Below, one piece after another: positions 39,511 to 47,914 of a DNA stretch of 64,000 nucleotides. Source of the stretch: an uncultured Gemmiger sp. Its GTDB lineage: Bacteria; Bacillota; Clostridia; Oscillospirales; Ruminococcaceae. Position numbers and translations under genes: made by a program. The notes under the pieces are model-generated. The model was not told the origin of the DNA and did no database searches. It worked only from the letters and a program-made list of their open reading frames with translations. Numbering within the stretch: the stretch's first letter is position 1; every line of letters starts with the position of its first letter. The stretch is from the NCBI RefSeq assembly GCF_934561205.1, contig NZ_CAKTFU010000004.1, positions 124,001 to 188,000 on the forward strand. The letters are read 5' to 3'.

Positions 39511-41045
39511 TGCTGCATCTCCTTTTGCTTTTTGGCACCGGCCATGTACAGGCCCAGTTCCTCAACGGTAGTCTTTTTGGGGTCAAACTCGCCGACCAGC
39601 TCACCCTCGTACATAACGAGAATACGGTCGGACAGGTTCATGACCTCGTCCAGCTCCAGGCTGACCAGCAAAACGGCCTTGCCCTTGTCGCGCTCAGCCA
39701 CGATCTGCTTGTGGATATACTCGATAGCGCCTACGTCCAGGCCGCGGGTGGGCTGGACGGCGATCAGCAACTCGGGGTCTTTATCGACCTCGCGCGCAAT
39801 GATGGCTTTCTGTTGGTTGCCGCCGGACATGCTGCGGGCAATCGTTGCGGGGCCTTGGCCGCTGCGCACGTCATACTGCTCAATCAGTCGGGTGGCATAG
39901 GCCTGCACGGCGGCGCTTTTGATAAAACCGTTCTGCTGAAATTCCGGCTGCCAATAACGCTGCAAAACAAGGTTGTCTGCCAGCGTAAAGTCCAGCACCA
40001 GGCCGTGCTTGTGGCGATCCTCAGGAATGTGGCTCATGCCCAGCTTGGAGCGCTCACGAATGGGGGCGCTTGTGATATCCTGCCCTTTCAGGGTGATGGT
40101 ACCGGCGGTGGCTTTTTCAAGACCGGACAAACCATAAATCAGCTCGGTCTGGCCGTTCCCCTCGATGCCGGCAACGCAGACGATCTCCCCGGCGCGCACC
40201 TGAAAATCCACGCCCTTGACGGCGTTGTTCTTGTGTGCCTTGCTGGGCACCACAAGACCCTTGACGTCCAGAATGACCTCGCCCGGCTCGCAGGGCTTTT
40301 TCTCAACGGCAAAATCGACATCGCGCCCGACCATCATACGGGACAGCTCCTCCTTGGAGGAATCGGCAATATCTACGGTGCCGATATAGCGGCCCTTTTG
40401 CAGAACGGTGCAGCGGTCGGCAACGGCCATGATTTCGTTCAGCTTGTGGGTGATGAACAAGATGCTCTTGCCCTCGGCCTTGAAACCGCGCATGATCTCC
40501 ATCAATTCGTCGATTTCCTGCGGCGTAAGGACGGCGGTCGGCTCATCAAAAATCAAAATCTCATTGTCGCGGTACAGCATTTTAAGGATTTCGACACGCT
40601 GCTGCATACCGACGGAAATGTCGCTGACCAGTGCGTCGGGATCTACGCGCAGACCGTACTTTTCGCTCAGGGCCATGACCTTTTTGCGCGCAGCATCTTT
40701 TTTGAGGAAACCGAGCTTGGTATCCTCGACACCCAGAATGATGTTGTCCAGAACGGTAAAACATTCCACCAGCTTGAAGTGCTGATGCACCATGCCGATG
40801 CCCAGCGCGGTGGCCTCGTTAGGGTCGGTGATTTTTACCTCTTTGCCGTTCTTTTTGATGATGCCCTGTTCGGGCTGGTACATGCCGAACAATACGCTCA
40901 TCAGGGTGGATTTACCGGCACCGTTTTCGCCCAGCAATGCATGGATCTCACCCTTTCGCAGCTGCAGGGTGACATCGTCGTTAGCCTTGATGCCCGGAAA
41001 TTCCTTGGTGATGTGCAGCATCTCGATGACATAATTCTCTGCCAA
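39507..41045 (-). CDS. nupA: Nucleoside ABC transporter ATPase
   Basis: A 512-residue ATPase with two ABC modules fused, as in RbsA/MglA/NupA. The first is complete: Walker A GENGAGKST (near 38), signature LSVGMQQR and Walker B LIFDEPT. The second has the degenerate P-loop GIEGNGQTE with signature MSGGNQQK. TTG at 41045 is favoured because AAAGGGG sits about 9 bases upstream; the first in-frame ATG (41021) has none. The promoter is at 41090-41118. Confidence 0.93.
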   Translation of the reverse strand: MAENYVIEMLHITKEFPGIKANDDVTLQLRKGEIHALLGENGAGKSTLMSVLFGMYQPEQGIIKKNGKEVKITDPNEATALGIGMVHQHFKLVECFTVLDNIILGVEDTKLGFLKKDAARKKVMALSEKYGLRVDPDALVSDISVGMQQRVEILKMLYRDNEILIFDEPTAVLTPQEIDELMEIMRGFKAEGKSILFITHKLNEIMAVADRCTVLQKGRYIGTVDIADSSKEELSRMMVGRDVDFAVEKKPCEPGEVILDVKGLVVPSKAHKNNAVKGVDFQVRAGEIVCVAGIEGNGQTELIYGLSGLEKATAGTITLKGQDITSAPIRERSKLGMSHIPEDRHKHGLVLDFTLADNLVLQRYWQPEFQQNGFIKSAAVQAYATRLIEQYDVRSGQGPATIARSMSGGNQQKAIIAREVDKDPELLIAVQPTRGLDVGAIEYIHKQIVAERDKGKAVLLVSLELDEVMNLSDRILVMYEGELVGEFDPKKTTVEELGLYMAGAKKQKEMQQ

Positions 41046-41089
41046 TCGTTATACGCCCCTTTCCTGTAAAACACAGATTACTACCATAT

Positions 41090-41118
41090 AGTATACAGAA
41101 AAAACAACTTTTACACAA
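41090..41118 (-). promoter_or_regulatory. Sigma-A promoter for nupABC-pdp
   Basis: On the minus strand TTGTGT (41118-41113), a 17-base spacer and TATACT (41095-41090), downstream of the bmpA terminator. The transporter core can therefore be expressed separately from its lipoprotein. Confidence 0.8.
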
Positions 41119-41182
41119 GAGAATTTGCGCAAAAACAGCAAAAAAACAGGGCTTTTTTGGACGTTCAATCTAAAATGCCCCG

Positions 41183-41220
41183 CAAAAAACAAAATGCCCC
41201 GCGCATTTCTGCGCGGGGCA
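41183..41220 (-). terminator. Intrinsic terminator of bmpA
   Basis: On the minus strand a 10-base perfect stem TGCCCCGCGC/GCGCGGGGCA with a 6-base loop, followed by TTTTGTTTTTT. A partial second copy of TGCGGGGCATTTT lies just beyond. Confidence 0.88.
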
Positions 41221-41236
41221 AACGAGTTACAGTTTA

Positions 41237-42337
41237 TCAGCCCTGGTAATCCACGGTGATGGCGGAAACTTCGGGGTGAACATCGGCGTCAAAGCTGGCG
41301 TCGATAACCAGAGAGCCGTCAACGATGCTCTTGTACAGAGTGTCGTACTGCTCCTTGGTGAACTTGCTGAACTTGCTGGTCTCCATGGGCAGACCGACGC
41401 AATCCTCAGCAGCGCCCAGGGTGGTCTCCTTGCCGGCGTAGGTTTCGGTGAACTTCCAGCCGTTGTTCATGGAGTCGGTCAGAGCCAGATTGACAGAGTT
41501 GGCGAGAGCCTTCATGGCAGAGGTAACAACGGTGTCGAACTGACCGGACTGGTCAACGTCAACGCCGATCATTTTGCCGCCGTTGGCCTTAGCAGCAGCG
41601 TCGCAGCTCGTGCAGACGGGACCGCCGCAGGCAAAGACGACCTCGGTGCCGGCAGAATACCAGCTGTCCATCTTGGTCTTGACCTCGTCGGTGGCTTTAA
41701 AGTCGCCGGAGTACCAGTAGTTGATGCTGACGTCAGTGGCGCCGATCTCCTTGGCAGCAGCCTCGGCACCCTGCACAAAGCCGTAGCCGTAGCGGATAAC
41801 GGCAGGAACGGCCATGCCGCCCAGGAAGCCCAGCTTCTTGTAGCCATCATAAACAGCGGCGTAGCCTGCCAGGTAACCGGCCTGCTCCTCACGGTAGGTG
41901 ATCAAAGCAGTGTTGGCGGCGGCAGTGGAATCGCCCAGATCAAAAGCGGAAACGTCCAGCGCCAGGAACTCAACATCGGGGTACTTGGCCTGAGCCTCAG
42001 CGATGGAGGAACCGAACAGATAACCGGCGACAACGATAGCCTTGGCACCGTCGTTTACGGCGTTGTCCATCTGCTCCAGACGGGCAGAGTCGGAGTCCTC
42101 GGTGGGACGGTAGTAGTTGGCGTTCAGGTTGTTGGCGGCGCAGAAATCTTTGACGCCCTGCCAGGTGTACTGGTTGAAGGACTGGTCATCGATGTTGCCG
42201 ACGTCGGTAACGAAGGCAACGTCAGTCTTGCTGCCGGAAGCGGAACCCTGAGAAGCAGCGGAGGAAGCAGCGCCACCGCAGGCAACCAGAGAAAATGCCA
42301 TAGCAGCGGCCATAACCATTGCAAGGAACTTTTTCAT
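41237..42337 (-). CDS. bmpA: BmpA-type nucleoside-binding lipoprotein
   Basis: Substrate-binding lipoprotein of the BMP/PnrA family, 366 residues. A signal peptide with lipobox LVAC places the lipidated Cys at residue 20, followed by an Ala/Ser-rich linker. The nucleoside-binding motif DDQSFNQ (near 49-56) matches the ribose-contacting residues of PnrA. It has its own promoter and terminator upstream of nupABC, which would allow a higher level of binding protein than of transporter. Confidence 0.93.
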   Translation of the reverse strand: MKKFLAMVMAAAMAFSLVACGGAASSAASQGSASGSKTDVAFVTDVGNIDDQSFNQYTWQGVKDFCAANNLNANYYRPTEDSDSARLEQMDNAVNDGAKAIVVAGYLFGSSIAEAQAKYPDVEFLALDVSAFDLGDSTAAANTALITYREEQAGYLAGYAAVYDGYKKLGFLGGMAVPAVIRYGYGFVQGAEAAAKEIGATDVSINYWYSGDFKATDEVKTKMDSWYSAGTEVVFACGGPVCTSCDAAAKANGGKMIGVDVDQSGQFDTVVTSAMKALANSVNLALTDSMNNGWKFTETYAGKETTLGAAEDCVGLPMETSKFSKFTKEQYDTLYKSIVDGSLVIDASFDADVHPEVSAITVDYQG

Positions 42338-42392
42338 AGCTTTGTTCTCCTATTTCGGGGGCCGTACTTGTATGTAAGACCCGTACATTGTT

Positions 42393-42413
42393 GTGGAGGG
42401 CGAATCCCTCCAC
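42393..42413 (-). repeat. Hairpin at the 5' end of the bmpA leader
   Basis: GTGGAGGG/CCCTCCAC, 8 bases perfect with a 5-base loop, about 3 bases from the predicted transcription start. It may protect the 5' end of the mRNA. The rest of the 79-base leader does not match a riboswitch I know. Confidence 0.6.
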
Positions 42414-42422
42414 GCTGTCTTT

Positions 42423-42451
42423 AGTATACCTTGTTTTACGATGTTTTGCAA
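42423..42451 (-). promoter_or_regulatory. Sigma-A promoter for bmpA
   Basis: On the minus strand TTGCAA (42451-42446), a 17-base spacer and TATACT (42428-42423). It lies in the 191-base gap between bmpA and the radical SAM gene, which otherwise contains only the leader and AT-rich sequence. Confidence 0.85.
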
Positions 42452-42528
42452 CATTTTGGCGGGAATAAAACATTACAAAACGATAACGAAACGAAGATTT
42501 GCCGCCGCATCGCCCCAAAATGCAGCAT

Positions 42529-43443
42529 TCAGACCCCTTGCAGGTCAAAGGGTGGGGTGTATTCCTCCTGTGCGCTGCTCTTTTCCTGCATGTAACCGTC
42601 CGTCAGCCCAAGGCGCACAGCTTCGTCGATGACCTTGCGGTATTCGTAGCTGGTGATGCGCCGCCCCAGACCGTGTTCGGCAGCCTTGTAAAAGGGGGTG
42701 AACTGGCTCATCAGGCTGGGCACAAAGGGGGTGGCTGTTTCGTCACGCAGCCGTGCCAGGGTTTGCAGCACGGCAAGGCTGTCCTGCGTGTGTCCGGGCA
42801 GGGCTAAATGCCGCACAATAACGCCGCGCTGCAGATAGCCGTCGGCATCATATACGGGCGCACCGGTCTGCAAAAGCATCTGGCGTAAAGCTGCCTCGGC
42901 CACGGCAGGGTAATCCGCAGCCGCCGAAAGCTCGGCGCTGACCTCGCGGGACGCGTATTTGAAGTCCGCCAGCCAGATATCCACATATCCCTGCAGTGCT
43001 TTTACCGTTTCCACGGTTTCATAGCCGCCGGTGTTGTAAACGATGGGCAGATGCAGCCCCTGTGCGCGGGCTGTGTCCAGCGCCTCGATGACCCACGGCA
43101 GAAACTGGGTGGCGGTGACAAGGTTGATGTTTTTGGCGCCGCCCTGCTGCAATTCCAGAAAAATTTCCGAAAGCCGCGCGGCGGAAATCTCCTTGCCTAC
43201 CCCCTGCTGGCTGATGGGGAAATTCTGGCAGTAGCAGCAGCGCAGCGTGCAGCCCGAAAAAAACACCGTGCCGCTGCCGGTAGCAGCCTCAGGGTCGCCG
43301 CTCAGGCACGGCTCCTCCCAGTGGTGTAGGGCGGCGCGCGCCACGCGCAGGGTGTTCCCTGCCCCGCACACGCCAACGGCACCGGCGGCGCGGTTTGCCC
43401 CGCAGGCGCGGGGGCATAAAGTACAGTGCTGCGGCAGCTGCAT
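42529..43443 (-). CDS. PflX-type radical SAM protein
   Basis: A 304-residue radical SAM protein of the COG1313/PflX group, related to pyruvate-formate-lyase activases but of unproven substrate. It has an N-terminal Cys cluster (CTLCPRACGANR, residues 7-18, and C26) and the SAM cluster motif CTLRCCYC (C65, C69, C72). ATG at 43443 follows AAAGGTGG. No glycyl radical enzyme gene is nearby; it lies between bmpA and deoD but has its own promoter, so a nucleoside link is only positional. Confidence 0.85.
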   Translation of the reverse strand: MQLPQHCTLCPRACGANRAAGAVGVCGAGNTLRVARAALHHWEEPCLSGDPEAATGSGTVFFSGCTLRCCYCQNFPISQQGVGKEISAARLSEIFLELQQGGAKNINLVTATQFLPWVIEALDTARAQGLHLPIVYNTGGYETVETVKALQGYVDIWLADFKYASREVSAELSAAADYPAVAEAALRQMLLQTGAPVYDADGYLQRGVIVRHLALPGHTQDSLAVLQTLARLRDETATPFVPSLMSQFTPFYKAAEHGLGRRITSYEYRKVIDEAVRLGLTDGYMQEKSSAQEEYTPPFDLQGV

Positions 43444-43478
43444 ACAAAATCCACCTTTACACAAAAAATTCAGATTTA

Positions 43479-43487
43479 ATTATACCA
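43479..43487 (-). promoter_or_regulatory. Extended -10 promoter for the radical SAM gene
   Basis: On the minus strand TGG directly followed by TATAAT (43484-43479). No good -35 was found. Confidence 0.5.
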
Positions 43488-43502
43488 TAAATCCATAAAA
43501 TA

Positions 43503-43511
43503 TGTTATACT
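43503..43511 (+). promoter_or_regulatory. Extended -10 promoter for deoD-cdd
   Basis: TGT directly followed by TATACT (43506-43511), without a clear -35, about 20 bases before AAAAGGAGAG of deoD. It is divergent from the radical SAM gene promoter 16 bases away. Confidence 0.55.
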
Positions 43512-43549
43512 ATGTAGAACAAACTTTTTTAAAAGGAGAGAGCTGCGAA

Positions 43550-44281
43550 ATGTCTACCCCTCACAACCGCGCCGAAATGGGCGATTTTGCCAAAACCGTA
43601 TTGATGCCGGGCGATCCCCTGCGCGCCAAATTTATTGCCGAAACCTTTTTGGAGAATCCGCGCCTTGTCACCGATGTGCGCGGTATGTTGGGCTATACCG
43701 GCACCTATCGGGGCCGCCCCATCAGCGTTATGGGCAGCGGCATGGGTATGCCGTCCATCGGCATCTACTCCTACGAGCTTTACAGCCAGTACGGGGTCGA
43801 GAATATCATTCGCATCGGCTCCGCCGGTTCCTACACCGATAAGGCCAAGCTGTTTGATGTGGTGCTGGCCACCGGCGCCTACTCCGAGAGCAACTATGCC
43901 GTGACCCAAAGCGGCGACACCGACGACATCCAGAAGCCCAGCGCCGAGCTGAACGCCGCCCTGAAGGCCAGCGCCGAGGCCCAGGGCATCACGATGATCG
44001 AGGGTGTCATCCATTCCTCCGATGTTTTCTACCGCGAGGCGACCGACGCCAAGCCCACCTACTGGGAAAAGCTGCGCGACGAAAAGGGCTGCCTGGCGGT
44101 CGAGATGGAAAGCTTTGCCCTGTTCCACAACGCGCGGGTGCTGGGTAAGCGCGCGGCCTGCCTGCTGACCATTTCCGACAGCTTTGTTGCGCCGGAGATC
44201 ACCACGGCCGAGCAACGCCAGACCAGCTTTACCGAGATGATGAAGATCGCACTGGCTGTTGAGGAGCATCTGGAGAAATAA
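43550..44281 (+). CDS. deoD: Purine nucleoside phosphorylase, DeoD type
   Basis: Phosphorolyses purine (deoxy)ribonucleosides to base and (deoxy)ribose 1-phosphate. The 243-residue protein is of the hexameric DeoD kind, with MPGDPLRAK (near 21), SGMGMPSIGIYSYEL (near 64) and EMESFALF plus catalytic Asp in SDSF. ATG at 43550 follows AAAAGGAGAG. cdd starts 2 bases after its stop, so the two are coupled. This covers purine salvage beside the pyrimidine phosphorylase on the other strand. Confidence 0.95.
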   Translation: MSTPHNRAEMGDFAKTVLMPGDPLRAKFIAETFLENPRLVTDVRGMLGYTGTYRGRPISVMGSGMGMPSIGIYSYELYSQYGVENIIRIGSAGSYTDKAKLFDVVLATGAYSESNYAVTQSGDTDDIQKPSAELNAALKASAEAQGITMIEGVIHSSDVFYREATDAKPTYWEKLRDEKGCLAVEMESFALFHNARVLGKRAACLLTISDSFVAPEITTAEQRQTSFTEMMKIALAVEEHLEK

Positions 44282-44283
44282 GC

Positions 44284-44706
44284 ATGGAAAAAGCGGAGAT
44301 TCAGGCTTTGATCCGCAAAGCCTTTGAAGGGCAGCAGTTTGCCTATACCCCCTACTCTCACTTTCGTGTGGGGGCTGCGCTGCGCGCCAAGGACGGCAGG
44401 GTCTACACCGGCTGCAACATCGAAAACGCCGGCTACACCCCCACCAACTGTGCCGAGCGCACAGCCTTGTTCAAGGCTGTCAGCGAGGGCGTGCGCGAAT
44501 TTGACGCCATTGCCATCGTGGGCAGCCGACAGGGCGAGGTCAACACGCTGGTCACCGGACCGTGCGGCGTCTGCCGACAGGCACTGTATGAATTCGGCGG
44601 CGATTCGCTGACGGTCATCATGGCAAAGACCGAGGACGATTATATCGTGACGACCCTCGGTGAATTGCTGCCCTACGGTTTCGGCCCCGCAAACTTAGAA
44701 AAATAA
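44284..44706 (+). CDS. cdd: Cytidine deaminase
   Basis: Zinc enzyme that converts cytidine and deoxycytidine to uridine and deoxyuridine, which pdp can then cleave. The 140-residue protein has the catalytic CAE motif (C56, E58) and the second zinc pair in PCGVC (C94, C97), the standard tetrameric Cdd layout. It follows deoD by 2 bases. Confidence 0.96.
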   Translation: MEKAEIQALIRKAFEGQQFAYTPYSHFRVGAALRAKDGRVYTGCNIENAGYTPTNCAERTALFKAVSEGVREFDAIAIVGSRQGEVNTLVTGPCGVCRQALYEFGGDSLTVIMAKTEDDYIVTTLGELLPYGFGPANLEK

Positions 44707-44724
44707 GGAGTCTTACCACAGTTT

Positions 44725-45888
44725 ATGAAAAAGTTCTTGGCATGGTTGGGCACAGCGGCCCTGCTGGCGAGTCTGTGCGGCTGCAAGCCGACCCAAAAAC
44801 AGGGGGAGGATGAGCAAAAGACGGCCATTCCCACAAACGACACCGAATATACCTTTCAGGCGGCCGAGGATGCCGAGCCGCTGCCCGGCGGTGCGGCCAT
44901 TACCCTGATTACCGGCCCGGAGGGTGTTGAGGAGGGCGCGGATGCTGCCCTGTGGCAGGGAATTTCCGCCTTTGCGTATAACTTTGGCTATGTGCCCAAA
45001 AACGAGGCAGCCGCATCGACGTCGGCAGAAGATTTGCAAAGCACCCTGAAGCAAGCGGCGGAATCCGGCTCCAAGGTCGTGATCTGCCGCGGCGATGCCA
45101 TGGCACAGGCCGTGTATGGATTGCAGGGCGAATACCCCGACACCTATTTTATGGTGGTCGATGCCGAGGCACACAATGCCGATTACAGCGACTACACCGT
45201 TAAGGACACTGTGCGCTGTGTGCTGTTCAGTGAGACGCAGGCCGGCTATCTGGCCGGATACGCCGCCGTGAGCGAGGGCTATGAGGAACTGGGCTTTGCC
45301 GGTGCCGAGGAAATGCCCGCAACGGTACGCTACTGCACAGGCTTTATGCAGGGAGCCGAGAAGGCGGCCGAGCAGCAAGGCGATGAAATCACGCTGCAAG
45401 TCTGGTACAGCGGCTCCAAGGAGTACAGCGACGCCGTGGCCGAGCGCCTGGCAAGCTGGTACAACAACGGCACCCAGGTGATTTTTGCAGCGGACGAGGC
45501 GACGCTGCAGGCAGCCCTGGCGGGCAAGGAACAAACCGAAACCGACGGCAAGATCATTGCGCTCAAGTGGGATCACGACGCACAGGATGAGGCTGTTTTG
45601 TTCAGCGCCCTGCACTGCTACAACACCATGGTGCAGCAGGAATTGTATAACTTCTTTGCGGCGGGCGGGCAATGGCCCCAGAACGCGGAATCCCTCGGCC
45701 ACACCGATACCGTGGGCGTGACCGAAAATGCGGTAGCCCTGAGCGCAGATACCTGGCGGCTGACCAAGTTTACAAAGTCCGGCTACGAGACTTTGTACGA
45801 TGAACTGCGCAGCGGTGCCCTGAAAACCGAGGACTACGCCGGTATGGATAACCTGCCGGAACTGGAAAATGTGACGGTACAGCAATAA
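44725..45888 (+). CDS. Second BMP-family lipoprotein, divergent
   Basis: A 387-residue lipoprotein with a signal peptide and lipobox LCGC (lipidated Cys about 20). The fold-level pattern of the BMP family is kept (ETQAGYLAGYAAV, GFMQGAEKAA, WYNNGTQVIFAA, GYETLYDEL), and it aligns along its length with BmpA. The DDxSFN ribose-binding segment is missing; the equivalent position reads EEGADAALWQG. It may bind another ligand or act as a sensor. The ribosome site (GGAG) is 14 bases from ATG, longer than usual. It is cotranscribed with deoD-cdd and ends at a bidirectional terminator. Confidence 0.85.
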   Translation: MKKFLAWLGTAALLASLCGCKPTQKQGEDEQKTAIPTNDTEYTFQAAEDAEPLPGGAAITLITGPEGVEEGADAALWQGISAFAYNFGYVPKNEAAASTSAEDLQSTLKQAAESGSKVVICRGDAMAQAVYGLQGEYPDTYFMVVDAEAHNADYSDYTVKDTVRCVLFSETQAGYLAGYAAVSEGYEELGFAGAEEMPATVRYCTGFMQGAEKAAEQQGDEITLQVWYSGSKEYSDAVAERLASWYNNGTQVIFAADEATLQAALAGKEQTETDGKIIALKWDHDAQDEAVLFSALHCYNTMVQQELYNFFAAGGQWPQNAESLGHTDTVGVTENAVALSADTWRLTKFTKSGYETLYDELRSGALKTEDYAGMDNLPELENVTVQQ

Positions 45889-45921
45889 AAAATCCCGCAG
45901 AGCAATCTGCGGGATTTTTTT
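45887..45921. terminator. Bidirectional terminator
   Basis: AAAAAATCCCGCAGA/TCTGCGGGATTTTTT with a GCAA loop. T runs on both strands let it end the deoD-cdd-BMP transcript and the convergent NYN transcript, whose stop codon overlaps it. Confidence 0.92.
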
Positions 45922-46750
45922 ATGCCTTGCGTTTTTTGTTTTGGGTCGCGGTGCGGCGGGGCGATTTGCGGGCAGCGGACTTCTGCTTTTTGGGGGCAGC
46001 TTTGGGGGCAGACACAGCGCGCACAAACTGAATGGGATTGCCGTTGGCCAGGATGCGTTCCTCCAGCTCCAACTCAGGCACCGATGCCAAAAACTTGTTC
46101 AGACTTTTGGCGCCGAAGTTGCGCACGTCAAAGTCCGGGTAGCGCTTGATCAGTTGGTCCCCCACGCGGGAGGTGCGCACCCAGCCGGTGCCGTCGTCCA
46201 TTTCCTCGATAAGTCCCAGAATGATGCGTCCGATGGAGTCGCGGTTGATGGCAGTATCGTCGCCGGCGGTTGTCTGCTGCTGCGCATCGGGAGCGGCGGT
46301 ATCGGCAGCCTCGCCGTGGTCAAGGATCAGATCCAGATACTTGAACTGGTCGCAGGCTTTGACAAAGGGGCCCAGCGCCTTGCTCTCCCCCATACCGATG
46401 ACCAGCTTGCCGCCCTCACGAAGGCGTGCGGCCAAACGGGTAAAATCACTGTCAGAGGATACGATGCAGAAGCCGTCCAGGTTGCCGCTGTACAAAAGAT
46501 CCATCGCATCGATGATCATGGCCGAATCGGTAGCATTTTTGCCGGTGGTGTAGCTGTACTGCTGGATGGGAATGATGGAGTTGTTCAGCAGCGCGTCCTT
46601 CCAGCTTTTCAGACGCGCATCGGACCAGTCGCCGTAAATTCTTTTGCAGGCAGCCACGCCGAAGCTGGCGGCTACATCCAGAATGACCTTGACATATTTG
46701 GGCGAAATATTGTCCGCGTCTATCAAAATCGCGAGTTTGAGATCCTCCAT
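45920..46750 (-). CDS. NYN-domain (LabA-like) protein with LOTUS/OST-HTH domain
   Basis: A 276-residue predicted RNA-acting protein. The N-terminal NYN/PIN-like nuclease domain (about 5-145) has the acidic residues D11/D13 (LIDADN), D75 and D81 (ATDSAMIID), and D100/D102 (SSDSDF). A LOTUS/OST-HTH domain (about 165-230) follows, then a Lys/Arg/Ala-rich tail. ATG at 46750 has AAAGAGGT upstream. It lies 4 bases after the rRNA methyltransferase gene and is cotranscribed with it. Nuclease activity is inferred from the acidic set; targets are unknown. Confidence 0.82.
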   Translation of the reverse strand: MEDLKLAILIDADNISPKYVKVILDVAASFGVAACKRIYGDWSDARLKSWKDALLNNSIIPIQQYSYTTGKNATDSAMIIDAMDLLYSGNLDGFCIVSSDSDFTRLAARLREGGKLVIGMGESKALGPFVKACDQFKYLDLILDHGEAADTAAPDAQQQTTAGDDTAINRDSIGRIILGLIEEMDDGTGWVRTSRVGDQLIKRYPDFDVRNFGAKSLNKFLASVPELELEERILANGNPIQFVRAVSAPKAAPKKQKSAARKSPRRTATQNKKRKA

Positions 46751-46754
46751 GCCG

Positions 46755-47894
46755 TTACCTCTTTTCGCGCTTGGGGGTATCATAATACATATACAGCTGG
46801 CAGGGAATCATGCCGTTGTAGATTTTGCGGCGGCGGGCGGCCTTTTTGCCGAAATGATCCTCAAAGGCGGCATCGGCGGTGATGGCGTACAGACCCTGTG
46901 CGGGGTGGCGCTGCCAAACCTGACCCAGCGTCTTGGCGAGGGCGGCAGCCTCGGACGCATCGCCCAGGCGCTCACCGTAAGGCGGGTTGGTCAGTACGGT
47001 GGCATTTTGCAGCGGAGAAAAATCCTTGACGTCGGCCACCTCAAAGCGGCAGCGCTCCCCTACGCCGGCCAACTTGGCGTTGGCGTTGGCCAGCGCTACG
47101 GCGGCGGGGTCGATATCGTAGCCGATGCCCTCAAAGGCGGCGTCTGTGCGCACCTCGGCCAGGGCTTTCTGGCGCTGCTGCGTCCAGATGTCGGCGGGGA
47201 TAAAGGCAAAGTGCTCGGCGGCAAAACGGCGGCGCAGGCCGGGGGCCAGATTCAGCGCCTTTTGGGCAGCCTCAATGACCAGCGTGCCGGAACCGCAGAA
47301 GGGATCCTGTACCAGGGTGTCGCGGCGCACGCGGCCCAGGTCGGCAATGGCGGCAGCCAGCGTCTCCTTGATGGGCGCCAGCGTGGCGTTGCGGCGGTAG
47401 CCGCGCTTGTGCAGACCGTCGCCGGAGGTGTCCAGATAAATTTCGACCGTATCCTTGCGCAGGGCAAAGCGAATCTTGTAAACACTGCCGGTCTCAGGCA
47501 GCGTGGAGGTTTTGTGCCCGGCCATCAGGCGCTTGACGATGGCCTTTTTGACGATGCTCTGGCAGGCAGGCACGCTGGAAAGCTGGCTGGACAGGCTGGA
47601 GCCCTTCACGGGGAAAGCAGCATCGGCGGGCAGCAGCTCCTCCCAGGCGATGCGGTAGCAGCCGTCAAACAATTCGTCAAAGGTGGTGGCTTTGTAGGTG
47701 GCAAGCAGCAGCAATACGCGCTCGGCCGTGCGCAGGTTCAGGTTGGCGGCGGCGATCATCTCGGCCCCGCCCTGAAATGCCACGCGGCCGTCGGTGACCT
47801 GAATGTTTTCGGCACCCAGACGCTTGACCTCAAAATTCAAAGTGGATTCCGTGCCGAAAAAGCACGGGGCAACCATAGTGTACAGTGTGGACAT
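46755..47894 (-). CDS. THUMP-domain class I RNA methyltransferase (RlmL N-terminal/YpsC type)
   Basis: A 379-residue SAM-dependent enzyme expected to make N2-methylguanine in 23S rRNA, like the N-terminal half of RlmL and Bacillus YpsC. THUMP covers about residues 45-155, followed by the Rossmann methyltransferase with DPFCGSGT (197-204) and catalytic NPPYGERL (303-310). ATG at 47894 has AAAGGATC upstream. The preceding 148 bases form a structured leader ending in a terminator-like hairpin, so expression may be attenuated. Confidence 0.88.
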   Translation of the reverse strand: MSTLYTMVAPCFFGTESTLNFEVKRLGAENIQVTDGRVAFQGGAEMIAAANLNLRTAERVLLLLATYKATTFDELFDGCYRIAWEELLPADAAFPVKGSSLSSQLSSVPACQSIVKKAIVKRLMAGHKTSTLPETGSVYKIRFALRKDTVEIYLDTSGDGLHKRGYRRNATLAPIKETLAAAIADLGRVRRDTLVQDPFCGSGTLVIEAAQKALNLAPGLRRRFAAEHFAFIPADIWTQQRQKALAEVRTDAAFEGIGYDIDPAAVALANANAKLAGVGERCRFEVADVKDFSPLQNATVLTNPPYGERLGDASEAAALAKTLGQVWQRHPAQGLYAITADAAFEDHFGKKAARRRKIYNGMIPCQLYMYYDTPKREKR

Positions 47895-47914
47895 AGTGAT
47901 CCTTTCGTTTTTGC

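Noticed and set aside
42338..42422. Purine or deoxyguanosine riboswitch before bmpA
   Set aside because: The leader is short and lacks the three-way-junction core of purine riboswitches.
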